49,594 nucleotides of DNA from Chara braunii (lineage: Eukaryota > Streptophyta > Charophyceae > Charales > Characeae). Location of the stretch: contig BFEA01000013.1 in NCBI GenBank assembly GCA_003427395.1, positions 601,994 through 651,587 on the forward strand, read 5' to 3'. Below the pieces are notes generated by a model. It saw only the letters and a program-made list of their open reading frames with translations, made no database searches and was not told the DNA's origin. Below, piece after piece: positions 33,713 through 44,345 of the stretch; positions within the stretch are counted from its first letter, which is position 1, and every line of letters starts with the position of its first letter. The position numbers and the translations under genes were made by a program.

Positions 33713-34655
33713 AAACGAAAGAAAATAGCAACAAAACTAATACTAATAATATTTATTAACATTAACGAACGTATATTTCCTTATTTTTTTTTCGGTCTCG
33801 ATACAATTAAGGTGAGGGCGTGGGCGGTGGTTATCCAATTGCCACGTTGAGTGGTTATCGATCCGGTGAGTTTCCTTCTTCTTTCTCTCCCCCTTCCTTT
33901 CCCATTGCCTTCCTCCTCCTCCTTCCTCTTCTTCTTTCTCCTCCTTCTTCTTCTTCCTTCTTGTTTTGCACGCTTTCGACTCCCTCCTTTGCGCGTTTTT
34001 CCATTAGCTCGATCTGCACGCTCACAATTTTCTCGTATCACGATTGTCTGCACATTACCCCCGTCATCGAGTCCTCCCTCCATCTTCTCCTACGTGCACC
34101 TTACCTCCGCTTTCACGGTCGTCTCCATCCCTCCTAGTCTGCGCCCTGGTCTCCTTCCTCACACGCGGTCTTCCTTTGCTTCTCGTACGATCTTCTCCTT
34201 ACCATACGATCTTCTCTCTCTCACGCACGCATACACATGTGTACTTTCTCACACACAAACGTATATACTCACACGTATGCACCCGCACTCACACACACGC
34301 ATGCTCGGAGGTAGTAATGTAGACTTCCATGATCTAGCGGTAGATAAATTTGATTTTACTCATCTTATTGATCAAAATACGGTGTAGCTGGTGGGGAGAT
34401 TTACACACATAGACTCACGCACGAACACACACACATACATATACATACACACACATGCATCCTCGCACGTACACACAGCAATGAAAGTACCAGATGACCA
34501 GCGACGATCGACGTGCATGCATTAACACACGTTCTCACATACACACACACACACGCACACACGTAGGCTCGACGTAGTGTAAAATTTTATGTTATAGCGA
34601 TAGATTCACTAAATTTAGTATATTCTATTGGTGGAGTATAGGTGAGTGGATTGGG
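33713..34655. other. No gene; T/C-rich and CACA-rich low complexity
   Basis: Pyrimidine-rich DNA at about 33865-34200 passes into ACACACA/CACGCA-rich DNA (34220-34565). Two related segments (GTAGACTTCCATGATCTAGC, then GGTAGATAAATTTGATTTTA near 34317-34360; GTGTAAAATTTTATGTTATA, then GCGATAGATTCACTAAATTT near 34577-34617) look like a weak tandem duplication. Serine/proline-rich frames here are compositional. Confidence 0.5.
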
Positions 34656-34659
34656 CGGG

Positions 34660-35015
34660 ATAGGCACAACTGGACTGCCCCAACTTAGGGGTAAGTCCAA
34701 CTTACATGACTAAAACATATGTCTAAACTTCCCCAACTTAGGGTTATGCCCAACCCAACATAAACTGTGAACATAAAACATATAACCAGACCGCCCCAAC
34801 TTAGGGGTACGTCTGGCTTCTGCTTAACTGACGACATGAAGTTTACGTAGGGCATAGATTAAAATGCCCCAACTTAGGGGTATGTCTCACCTGCCTAAAC
34901 AAACACAAACGACGAATGGTCGGACCGCTGTAACTTAAGGGTACGCCCAACCTACATAACGTGAACGACAAAAGGCATATCGCTAGACCGCCCCAACTTA
35001 GGGGTACGCCTAGTT
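34660..35015 (-). repeat. Hairpin array with CCCC-AACTTA-GGGG core and variable outer stems
   Basis: Six units, cores (C)AACTTA at about 34681, 34734, 34798, 34870, 34931 and 34994, spaced 53-72 bp. The inner stem CCCC/GGGG is mostly fixed. Outer arms vary but still pair: GGACT/AGTCC around 34673-34698, CCAGAC/GTCTGG at 34786-34816, CTAGAC/GCCTAG at 34983-35013. The reverse complement of the core (TAAGTTGGGG) is related to the CATAAGTTG loop at 2.75-3.97 kb, and the CTAG outer arms also recur there at 2820-2848. Confidence 0.75.
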
Positions 35016-36590
35016 AGCCTAAACAATTTAAGACACATAAGGCAATGCGACCAGACCGCTGTCGGACCAAATATCCTTACAAGGGTATTTGGCCATGCTT
35101 TTGCATTTGAGACAACGACCGCGTCGGCTACCATGACGAGCCCGGTTTGGAATGGAAAGGGTGTGCACGCTTTGGCGTGACACTTGAAATGATTTCCTTG
35201 ACCATTGAGGCGGGGGCGAATCGTTTAGAAAATTACAAGCGTATGTGCGCACATTGTTATGACACGCGTTGTGATGGTTATGACCGGTAGTAATACCCTC
35301 CGACCGAAAAGGTCGAAGCGGTTGATTAAATTAGTGTTGTGTCGGGTACAGCTATAACACGCACTGAGATTTTGGCTGGTACTTGTCTACCTACAGGTAC
35401 TGGGCCTCTAAAAATGCTAATTTATATTTTCTTCTGCTCGGCTTCGAGTACCCAACACATCTATCTCTGCTTGGTGTAATACCAACCTACCCGCCACTTA
35501 AGTGTTTTCCCGCAACGACCCTCAATGTCGAGGCCACAACTAAGTACCGGTCCTTTGGGCCTTCCGGTCAACTGAGTACCCAGGCGGGGCACACACACAC
35601 TCAAGCCGATGAGCACTCAGACAGGTATGCAGGACGGCAAGCGTGCGCACCCGCAGACTTAGAAACGGTCTCAGGCCATTAGGTGGACTGAGCCCCACTT
35701 CAATATATACCTAAGTTACTCCGCTTCTACTCGAAGAGTCTTCTACTCGAAGAGGGAGTTAGCTCAATAGGTTTCAGTACTGTTTAACAAGCGGGGGATA
35801 CGGGGATCGAGGTCTGCCGGCCGCTGAGACTAGCTCCTCTTAGATAATGGACTATATTACATTTCCGCTCTTCGGACAACCGAGGCTCGAGCCCATGACC
35901 TCGAAATCAGGATTAGTTACAGTTAGAATTCATCGTGACAGATGGCACGACATTGTAGTTAGTAGTTAGATTTTCGTTTTTTTTGTCTTATTAAATTTTT
36001 TTTTTTTTACTTTTTTTTCCTTACAATTTTTCTAGTTTCTTTTTGTTTTTTTTGTCCTCCGTTCTCGTATGAAAAAGTATGCCGAATCCACTGCTAAATC
36101 TAGGGCAAATTCATTCCCTGGGACTTCCTGACGGCCCGCTCCGTATCCAACCTCTGAAGACTACGTGGAGGATTACCGCATTGGAGCGTGGTATGAGAGG
36201 AGCGTCCGGGCAGGGGAAAAACGAGCACGTGTTAGCAGAGGGGTATGATAGCACACGGACAGGGAGAGCGACACAGCGAGCCCGGACTTAGCAGTGGTGC
36301 GTGCATTGGCAGGCGGCCAAGGCGCACGCGCAGACGAAGTGGGGAAGTGAGGCACCACCCAGTAGGAAAGGAAGAAGGCGAGCACAAGGGGAGAAGGCAC
36401 AGACGATCAATAGCGCGGGGAGCAGAGGAGATAGCGCGCGGCGGTAAGGAGAAGGGTGGAACGCATGCAGAAGGTGGAAAGGAGGAGTGGCGGGAGAAGC
36501 AGTGGTAGGATAAAAAAAAGGAGAAGAAGAAGGAGAAAAAGAAGGAGAAGAAGGAAAGAAGAGGAGGAAAGGAGATAACACTTACCTGAC
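35016..36590. other. No confident gene; scattered hairpins, low complexity
   Basis: Short hairpins continue at its left end (AAATATCC/GGGTATTT near 35069-35093; GACC/GGTC near 35302-35314). T-rich runs lie near 35970-36060. From 36180 to 36590 it is purine-rich, and lysine/arginine/glutamate frames there are compositional. Confidence 0.4.
35745..35820 (+). repeat. tRNA-like (SINE-like) segment
   Basis: GAGGGAGTTAGCTCAATAGG contains a near-consensus Pol III A box (TAGCTCAATAGG), and GGGGATCGAGGTCT about 40 bp downstream resembles a B box. The anticodon and acceptor stems do not pair well, so this looks like a tRNA-derived SINE or relic rather than a tRNA gene. A B-box-like GGGCTCGAGCC also lies on the minus strand near 35886-35896. 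Confidence 0.4.
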
Positions 36591-36722
36591 ATGCAAAAAC
36601 GACCACCTATGATGGTGACGACCACGATGACGATGACGATGACTTCTATGACGAAGACGACGGTGACTACTACGAGGACGACAACTATGAAGGCAACAAA
36701 GGACGAAGGGAGAGAGAGATAG
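36590..36722 (+). other. Possible acidic exon ending at a GTAAGT donor
   Basis: A plus frame opens just after a TGA near 36585 and runs to a consensus AG/GTAAGT at 36722/36723. The peptide is extremely acidic (DGDDHDDDDDDFYDEDD, then DYYEDDNYEG) and then basic. It could be a low-complexity exon or simply a GAYGAC repeat. No downstream exon could be paired with it, and a hairpin-type CCCCTAAGTTTGG unit starts only about 40 bp later. Confidence 0.2.
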
Positions 36723-36799
36723 GTAAGTCTCTAATCTAATCACTTGCTTAGGCAAGTCAGACGTACCCCTAAGTTTGGACGGTTTCATCGTATGCCATA

Positions 36800-37980
36800 T
36801 GAAATGAGATCATAAAGGGTTAAAAAAAAAAAAAAGATTAACGAACTACATGGATCAAACTGATGTAGGATTGAAAAAAATGTTTGTTTATTCATGTTTG
36901 CGGACTCTCATTTGGGGGCATCTCTTGGTAGGTTTAGTTGTTTAGATGCTCACCGAGTGTTGGAACCATAGATAAACTAGAATGAATGATGAGAAAAGTA
37001 ACTTGGGATATGATAAGATTGACCTTACTAGAAGCTAGGACTGGTGGTAACTCAGAATACCATCTTCAAAAGAGGATCGTGTAAACTATCACGAACTTTA
37101 ACTATCAATTGAGTATCAGAAGTTGGTACTAAGTATAGTTGTATTTTATTTTTGTATTTTCAACTTTGCATAAAATCTTGCCAGTCTCTTGTTTCTACGG
37201 GAAGTGCTGTCGAAATTTTTACAAATCTGAAAGAGTTCGTTGTTTTTTGACATTAAAAAATTTTGAAAATATATTTTTTCTATGGGAAGCGCTGCCGCAT
37301 TTTTGTGAAATTTAAAGAGTTATGTTATTTTATACTAGGGAAAACTTTGACAAAGCGATGCCAAAGTTTTCGATGACTTTTGAGGAAAGTAAGGTAAACG
37401 TTAGTAAATGAGATAGGCTATGGAGTGGTGTTGGCCCTCCATCTATCTTGAATGAAGTACGTGGTCCGCTTTTACCTAAACTATGGTGCAAGTCAACGAA
37501 TTCGATTGAAGGCTTGATTCATTCAGCTGGGTCCTACAAAAGATCGGTTTACGACACAACTTCCCCGCTTCTGCATCTCAACCTAAAGCCTTGGCTCTTG
37601 TGGGTTTCCATGTTTCTGGGATTTTCACCCAGATTTATTTTTAAGTGGCCATTTTTAAAAGACTGAGTACCTTTATTGAGGGTTGGTGAAAATTGGTTGG
37701 GGCTTGTATGCATAAGGCAGGGTGTGTGTCGCAAAAACACAATAAAGTTGACTCCCTTAGAGTGTGTGATGTTGTTGTTTGAACTTTGTGTGATTGCAGG
37801 TATGGGTATAAAATCTATGGATGGAGTTTGATGATAGTTTGAGTATTGTTCCAATGCTGATGGACAAACCACACTACTATTGTGAGAGTGATGGTCTGAT
37901 ACCACACAAACTTCTGTTTGAACTACCTTTGCTTAGCATAATTATAAAGAGAATCCTACAGTGGTTGTGAAAAGTGATAG
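36800..37980 (+). repeat. Diverged dispersed repeat, copy 2 (pairs with 4020-5070)
   Basis: Same order of landmarks as copy 1: ACCATAGATAAACTAGAATG, CTTGGGATATGATAAGAT, TACGGGAAGTGCTGTCGAAA, ATGGGAAGCGCTGCCGCATT, GGCTTGATTCATTCAGCTGG, CCTACAAAA and GTGTGATTGCAGGTATGG. A single TAAGTT-type hairpin unit (GACGTACCCCTAAGTTTGG) lies just before it at about 36757. Frames of 72 and 118 codons in it are not conserved in copy 1. Confidence 0.65.
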
Positions 37981-39480
37981 CCCCTGCTGCGCCCCGCCCT
38001 ACCCCGCCCCGATCTGCAAGCCCTGCAAGCCCCCTCGTCGTGCCGCGAGCTCCGACAGATCTGTCTGACTGGCTTTTACTTTACTGTTTGGCCACTGTCT
38101 ATAGCGCAGCTGCGCGGCATTGTGCAGGTCGAGTGCAAGCATTTGGCGGGCATTGCGAAGTGTTTACGCAAATTTAACCACGTATCGGCTCGTAAGGAAG
38201 TGATTGAGAAATTCTGTTCTGAAGCAGGAGTGTCGGTTGTCCTGCTCCTGTGAATGTGTGCCATCTCTGCCTTTGTAGTTGTTCTTCCATCTCCGCCGGC
38301 CCGTCTGCCTTCAGCAGAGTTCTACGTGACGTACACGCACAGCAGAGCGATCGCTGACTTCGTCCTTCCTTCTACTCTTCTCGCGTTTGTGCGCCTTCAA
38401 TCAGTCCGGAGTCCTCCCGTGGCTGAAATGTCGGTGCTGGGGCCGAGTGGTGTCATTGCCGGTTCTTTTTCATGAGAGGATAGGAACGGATCTCGTTGCA
38501 ATATGAGAGCTATGGGTTGGGTTCATCGTCGCACACTTAGGTTCAGGTATCAATGATTAATCAATAGTTAATTAGTGTTACACTTTTCATGATAAATTGA
38601 TCAGTTTGTTAGTGACGGTCGTTCACGTATCCTTCCCTCTCTCTCCATCTCCGTCTCGTCTCTCTCTCCCTCCTTGCGTCTACAGCGTTGATTACCCTTT
38701 ATCTAGCGCTGTGTCTGTGTGATAGTCATCTGTCGAGGAGGGAGGGAGACTGTCGGTGGCTGTTACCTCTCCCTCTCCCTCTTCCATTTCGTCACTCTCT
38801 CGAATGGCGCAAGGATTCTTTCGATAACGACGTGGGCGTTTGTCGGTGGGCACCCCACTCTGGGTGTATGCGTTCTCTTATTTGCGCACGCTTACATTGT
38901 TAAGCCATCATGCTTGCTTGTCTGAACTCAGGCGGGAAAGAAGGGGAACGAATGTGCGACGGAAACAAGGGGAACGAATGTATGACGGAAACAAGGGGAA
39001 CGAATGTGCGACGGAAACAAGGGGAATGAATGTGCGACGGAAACGAGGGGACTGAATGTGCGACGGAAACGAGGGGAATGAATGTGCGACGGAAACAAGG
39101 GGAATGAATGTGCGACGGATGAAGGGAAGTGTGGGGGGCAAAAGGTGCGGTTGTACTGGCCCGGGCGGGGAGAGACTGCGAGCGCCCTGCTGTAGCTTTG
39201 GGAGCAGCGCGCCCGTAGAACGCAGTTGTGGATCTTAGGTGGTAAGCCAAGGAACGAGTGCAGCGCCGTTGTATGCCATCGTTAGGCCGTGTGAGATTTG
39301 AAATGCTTTAGTGTCCATGTGGGGGGTGGTAGACTGGCCGTCCTTATTTCAAATCTGCCTCGAAGGACGATTCTATACGATCTCATGTAATCATAGTCGT
39401 CGCCATGATCGACATCTACCTCTATCTCATCCTCTCTATCAATTCATGAAATCATGCCGCGCATGAGACTGCGGTACTGG
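37981..39480. other. No gene recognised; 26-bp tandem repeat inside
   Basis: GC-rich start, then CT-rich stretches. At 38941-39125 a 26-bp unit (GGGGAACGAATGTGCGACGG then AAACAA) repeats about seven times with point changes. Since 26 is not a multiple of three, the reading frame rotates through the copies, so its peptides are meaningless. No splice-linked coding sequence is visible. Confidence 0.55.
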
Positions 39481-39486
39481 CATTAA

Positions 39487-39487
<1 letters not shown>

Positions 39488-39557
<70 letters not shown>
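39488..39557. repeat. (GA)n microsatellite
   Basis: About 35 GA units, ending exactly at the sequencing adapter that follows. Confidence 0.97.
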
Positions 39558-39559
<2 letters not shown>

Positions 39560-39595
39560 GTCTCTTATACACATCTAGATGTGTATAAGAGACAG
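39558..39595. other. Nextera mate-pair junction adapter (assembly artefact)
   Basis: CTGTCTCTTATACACATCT is followed directly by its exact reverse complement AGATGTGTATAAGAGACAG. This 38-bp palindrome is the two joined Tn5 mosaic ends used as the circularisation junction in Nextera mate-pair libraries. It is not genomic. Translation of it gives the known contaminant peptides MCIRDR (plus) and LLYTSRCV (minus). DNA on its two sides comes from the two ends of a circularised fragment and need not be adjacent in the genome. Confidence 0.97.
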
Positions 39596-39655
39596 GAGGA
39601 GGGAGGAGGGAGGAGGGAGGAGGGAGGAGGGAGGTGGGAGTAGGGAGGAGGAGGC
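39596..39655. repeat. GGAGGGA-type purine repeat
   Basis: About eight units of GGAGGGA directly after the adapter and before the kinesin exon. Purine-rich low complexity. Confidence 0.85.
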
Positions 39656-39671
39656 AATAAATTTAGTAGAT

Positions 39672-39991
39672 ATGATGTTTTTTCCCCCTTCTCCCAATTC
39701 TGCGCCGGCAGAAGGTTGTGCTCACACGTCGTCGGGGTCGGCGGTAATGATGGCTTCATCGGCTGTTGACGACTCGTCCGCAGTCCGCGTAGCTGTACGC
39801 GCCCGGCCGTTGATTGCCAAGGAGATCATGGAGAAATGTAAGGAGTGTGTTACTTTCTTTCCCACTGAGAACCAGGTTTTGATTGGTAAAGATAGACGAT
39901 TCACCTTCGACCACGTCTTCGGCCCTGACAACACTCAAGAAACTGTCTACGTGGCTTGCGTTAAGCCGCTGGTAGAAAGCTGCATGGCAGG
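39672..39991 (+). CDS. Kinesin motor, first coding exon (kinesin-4/KIF27-like), partial
   Basis: Encodes about 106 residues: a ~32-residue leader, then the start of a kinesin motor domain. Visible motor landmarks are VRVAVRARPL (strand beta-1), a KECVTFF segment, QVLIGKDRRFTFDHVFG and TQETVYVACVKPLVESCMAG. These correspond to the region just before the P-loop; in kinesins GYNATxxAYGQTGSGKT normally follows. The phrase IGKDRRFTFDHVFG is most like the kinesin-4 group (KIF4/KIF21/KIF27-KIF7), which are plus-end-directed microtubule motors acting on spindle midzones, cortical arrays or cilia. The exon ends at GG/GTAGGT (donor at 39992), phase 2, where kinesin genes often have an intron. I took the first of two adjacent ATGs; the frame stays open upstream only through purine repeat and adapter. 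The P-loop exon is not seen in the next 9.6 kb. Confidence 0.85.
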
Positions 39992-41439
39992 GTAGGTGGT
40001 GATCAATCAACCACCCAGGAACTCCTTTCTCTCTCTCTCTGTGCTCTTCTCGCTCCTCTCTTTCTCCATCATCACGTCCTCCTCCTCCTCGTACCATTCC
40101 TCCCCTTTCACTCTGTTTGTCGCCGACCATTACACCCCTTTCACCCTTGTGCCCCATCTTCGTATCCGCCTGCTCTTATTAACCAATTCGTCCTAATCTT
40201 CCCTCTTTTTCGCTCTCCTCCTCTCCTCCATCTCCTCTTCTTGCTCTTCATTTTTCTTCTTCCCCGCCTCCTCACCTGCTCTATCCTGCCGATTTTCCCC
40301 CCTACTCTTCCTCTCTCCCCTTCTTCCTCTTCGTCCTCCTCTGCGTCTTCATCAATCCTCTCGCCCCGTTTCTCCTCTTCTCTCTCCCCTTTTCTCTTCT
40401 CTCGGCTCATCCTCCTATCGTCTTATCTCTCTCCACTTTCTTGCCCCCCCTCTACGTTGCGAATGCTCCCTTTGTTCGTCATGCTTTCCTTCTCCTTCCG
40501 CTCCTCCTCTCGCGTTCGCCCTTGTCTCGGACGACTCGTTCTATTCTCTCTTGTCGTGCCATTTTCACTTTTGGTTCTCCTCTCTCCTCTCTCTCCTGGT
40601 AGTTCTTAATCATCTTAACTAACTAATGAACGGGCTAGTTGTCGATTAATCACCTCTCCCTTCTCCTCAGATGTTCCTCCAGTGCGCTGTCTTCCTGTAC
40701 ACCCTGCGGTCTTTTCTGTCGCTCCGCTCATTCTTAGATCGCGTGCGCAGTGGTCTTGAATGTTTTCTCTTCTTCTCGTCCCAGCCTCTCCGGGTCCTTT
40801 GTTTTTTTTTTTTGCATCAATTTCTCTATTTTCCCTGAACTTTCTCTCTCGTCTGCTCGAAGGCCGTGACGCGATCGAGTTGGCGACGATGCTCATGTCT
40901 CTCTTCTTCGCTGTCTCCACTCCCCAGGTCTTCTTCTTTTGTGGAGCTCCTCTTCTTTGCCTGCATGCCCCTCCAGTGGTTTTCTACGTCGGTTGTCTCA
41001 GCTAAGGAGTTTGGTCGTTGTCGGGTTGTCTCAGCCAGGGAGTTTGGTCGTTGTCGGGCTTGGAAACCCAATCGAGATGGCGAGCAGCTCGCTGTGTCTA
41101 GTTAGCAGCAGTTGTGCGTCGATGATGCTTGTGTGACCACGGGCGAAGCAGGCAGGCAGGTTGCCCGATTTTGCTGCATTCGTAAGTTGTGCATTTGTTT
41201 GTTCTCTGTGCGATCTGCAGTGTCGTGTCAGGAGGATGGCACTCATTGCGGTTATGGTCTGCGAGCTGTCTCATTTTCTTGTCGTTCAAAAAGCCGCTTT
41301 TCCGTTAATTCGGGACTTGCCGCCACATTGTGCGAGTCTGTGTCTCGTTCACTTGCGCTATCTCACTCGCCTTATCAATGGCTTTTCTGCAAATATCAGA
41401 ATCGATTGTCCAGACTCACCCGCGGGCGCGCGCAAGAGA

Positions 41440-41760
<321 letters not shown>

Positions 41761-42703
41761 TGCATGTGCATCATCTGGATTTGCGTCGTGACTATGTACC
41801 TCAGCCCGAGACTCCCTTCGTTTGGTTTCGCGGCCGTTGGTGTTCAGATTATGGTGAGGAGGGATCCGGGCCTTAGCGGTCTCCTGATGTCTAGGTTCCT
41901 GGACAGGATACAGGGTGCTATCGTTGCTTGCTTTTTGTTTGTCTTTCCCTCCTCCTCCTTCTGGTTAACAGAGGTGCTCTTAGTTCACTCGCGTGCCTTA
42001 TCGTTTTCGCGAGAATCTAGCTTTAGTTGCGGTCAGATGCATCCCATCGAGTGCTAGTCTGACTATGTACACTATATCATTTACTTAGTATATTTCAGTT
42101 TGCTGTACAAGATTGAGACACTCTTCCCTCGTTCCTTCTCCTCCTCGTCGTGGGTTTCGCCTCTTGGTGCTCTTTGCTCCCCTCTCTGCGCGTACTTTGT
42201 TTTCTTGCAGAAAAAATTGGACCGTTTCTCGATTCGTGCGCGGTCATCCTTTGCGCTTGTCACTTTTGCACTTCCGCTTACTCATGCATTTTATTATTAT
42301 TATTACTTTTTATTCCTATGCATGTTCTTAGCCGTATTCCTATCCATACTCATTCCGTCGGGCTCTGTGGAGGGCTGATCTCCCGAATTGCTCGGTTTTT
42401 ATTCTCTGTGAACTATTGTTGATTGGGCGAAATTCTTTTCCCACATGGACTGTCTTTGCAGTCCGGCGCATTTTCTTTATATTTTTTTTCAATCCTTTCT
42501 CCAGCGTGACTTTGCGTCTAAAATAATAACCAAATAATAGCAAATATCAATTAAGTTGATGGATTATGGCTGCTACGTTTCGGCAGTCTCTCCTCTGAGA
42601 CAGAGAATTCACCTAATGCTAATGAGGATACATGTAACGACTGTTTTTCCAACTTTTATTTTATTGAAGTTAAGGATTTGATAAATGTAAGGAGTACCAG
42701 CTG

Positions 42704-42762
42704 GGCTAGTTCAGTTGGTACGCCACTGAACTGTTGAAATGCAGACCTCCACTTCGAGCAGA
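42704..42762 (+). repeat. tRNA-derived SINE-like fragment
   Basis: GCTGGGCTAGTTCAGTTGGT has a good A box (TAGTTCAGTTGG), and ACTTCGAGCAG about 30 bp later resembles a weak B box. Similar to 10268-10330. Not a complete tRNA. Confidence 0.4.
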
Positions 42763-43600
42763 TGAGCAAAATAAATGTAAGGAGTTAATGAATGTTAGTG
42801 AGAAGAATTTATGTTGGTGAGTGTCACGCTGACGATGACGTATGGCGTCGCCCAGACTACGGCTACGGCTTTCCCCCGAACATAACGAACCCCCATCACG
42901 ACTGCACCGGACCGGGAAGATCGCTTCTATTCATTGAATTTCATTCACAAATAAGGTGCGTTCCTTTCGGTGGAAGATGGTTGTCGTGTGAAAGGGCGAA
43001 AATGGCGATCGCATCTTCGCACAGGAGGTGACAAAGTACATCCCGTCTCGTGAGTAGTGTGGCGAGCTCATAAATTTATATCTATTGTTGAGCTAATTTT
43101 TTTCTGTCTGGAGTTTGGCTGATTACTGGGCCACCTAGATCCTGTGCCCTTACTCATGCTTCTCGAGCGAGAAGAAGAGGTGGGACTTCCAAACTGGTGG
43201 TTTAGAGAAAAGGAGATAATATTCAGCACAATGTCTGACTAAGCACCCCATCTCGTAAGGGGAAAATAGTTTGTGTTTTTTTTTTTTTTTTTCAAGGGGG
43301 GAAGGTGAGGGGCCCAGGGAGGAAGAGGGGAGAAGTGGGGGCTGGACTATTTATATAGGTCTGGATCCCGATCCGTTACCGAGGTTGCCAATCCCTTGCC
43401 CAAAGAAAAAAGAAGAAAAAGAAAGGAGGTGGCGTCTCTGTAGTCAGCGTCTGCAGTTAGACGGCGACACTTGTCCGTAGTCAGCTCAGCCCGCCCTGGG
43501 GCCTGGCCTGAAACCGTAATTCCCCCGTCTCTTTTTTTTGGTTTTTGGAAAGCATATAGCAATTTATTCCTGTGTCTCTGCTCAAGTTGGGTGGGCCGTT

Positions 43601-44040
43601 TCGATGGCTGAGGGCTTCGCTCTACTCACCAAATGTGCAAAAGAGAGAATGAATCTCCCGCGTGAACATGGGAAGATTCAACGCCACATATTTTTTGGCT
43701 TTTGTGCATGTGGTGAGTATTGGAGCGAGGCCCTAAGCAAATTTCTGAAACGTGCGGTTGGTGGTGTTATAAATAACGACAGGATAATGTAATCACAAAT
43801 GTCGGCATAAGGATAAATGTAAGCATAAATGTAAGAGAATTTATGTCCGGCCGTTGCGATGACTACTGTAGCCAAGTTGCGGGGACATGCGTGCGGGTGT
43901 GAATTACTCCTTTGACCAGGTAAGTTAGGATCAAGGTGAAGCGATTTGGACAAACGAAAATTCAATTGGACAATGATCAAACCGAATTGGTCAGTTCGAT
44001 TTTCTTATTTAGTACATTATCGGAAGCGATTTGAGCAGCC
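43601..44040. other. No gene recognised
   Basis: An 84-codon plus frame (43538-43792) begins in DNA that also encodes a minus frame and matches no family I recognise. Short ATAAATGTAAG repeats lie near 43800-43835. Confidence 0.35.
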
Positions 44041-44165
44041 ATTATAGGTTGGGATAAGTGATGAGCATTTTGGACATATCAGATTTAGGTTGGGAGAAAC
44101 GATGAGCATTTTGGACATACTCACTGGATATAGGTTGGGATAAATGATGACCATTTTTTTTGGAC
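44041..44165 (+). repeat. ~50-bp tandem repeat, three copies
   Basis: TAGGTTGGGATAAGTGATGA followed by GCATTTTGGACATA repeats three times with small changes. A related GTTTGGGTAAATGATGAACATT lies at about 45810-45832, on the far side of the transposase relic, in the same orientation, so these are not terminal inverted repeats. Confidence 0.7.
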
Positions 44166-44345
44166 AGAATGATTTAACAGTTTGGACGCATGACAGAGTT
44201 AGGCAGATTGATTTAACAAATTAGTATTGCGAAAACCACATTTAGTTCAACAGTCAACTGATTTGAGATTCTGCGCACACCATCGGGACCAACAAAGACA
44301 TCAATTTAGTGAAGCGATTTTGCAGGTTGGTCACATGCGTCTGAA

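Noticed and set aside
33820-34387. Serine/leucine-rich proteins in the CT-rich region
   Set aside because: Several frames are open at once because the DNA is pyrimidine-rich; none has a motif.
35745-35820. Functional tRNA gene
   Set aside because: A and B box-like words are present but acceptor and anticodon stems do not pair, so only a tRNA-like repeat is supported.
39579-39671. In-frame N-terminal extension of the kinesin exon starting MCIRDR
   Set aside because: It is translated from the Tn5/Nextera adapter and a purine repeat; the coding exon most likely starts at the ATG at 39672.
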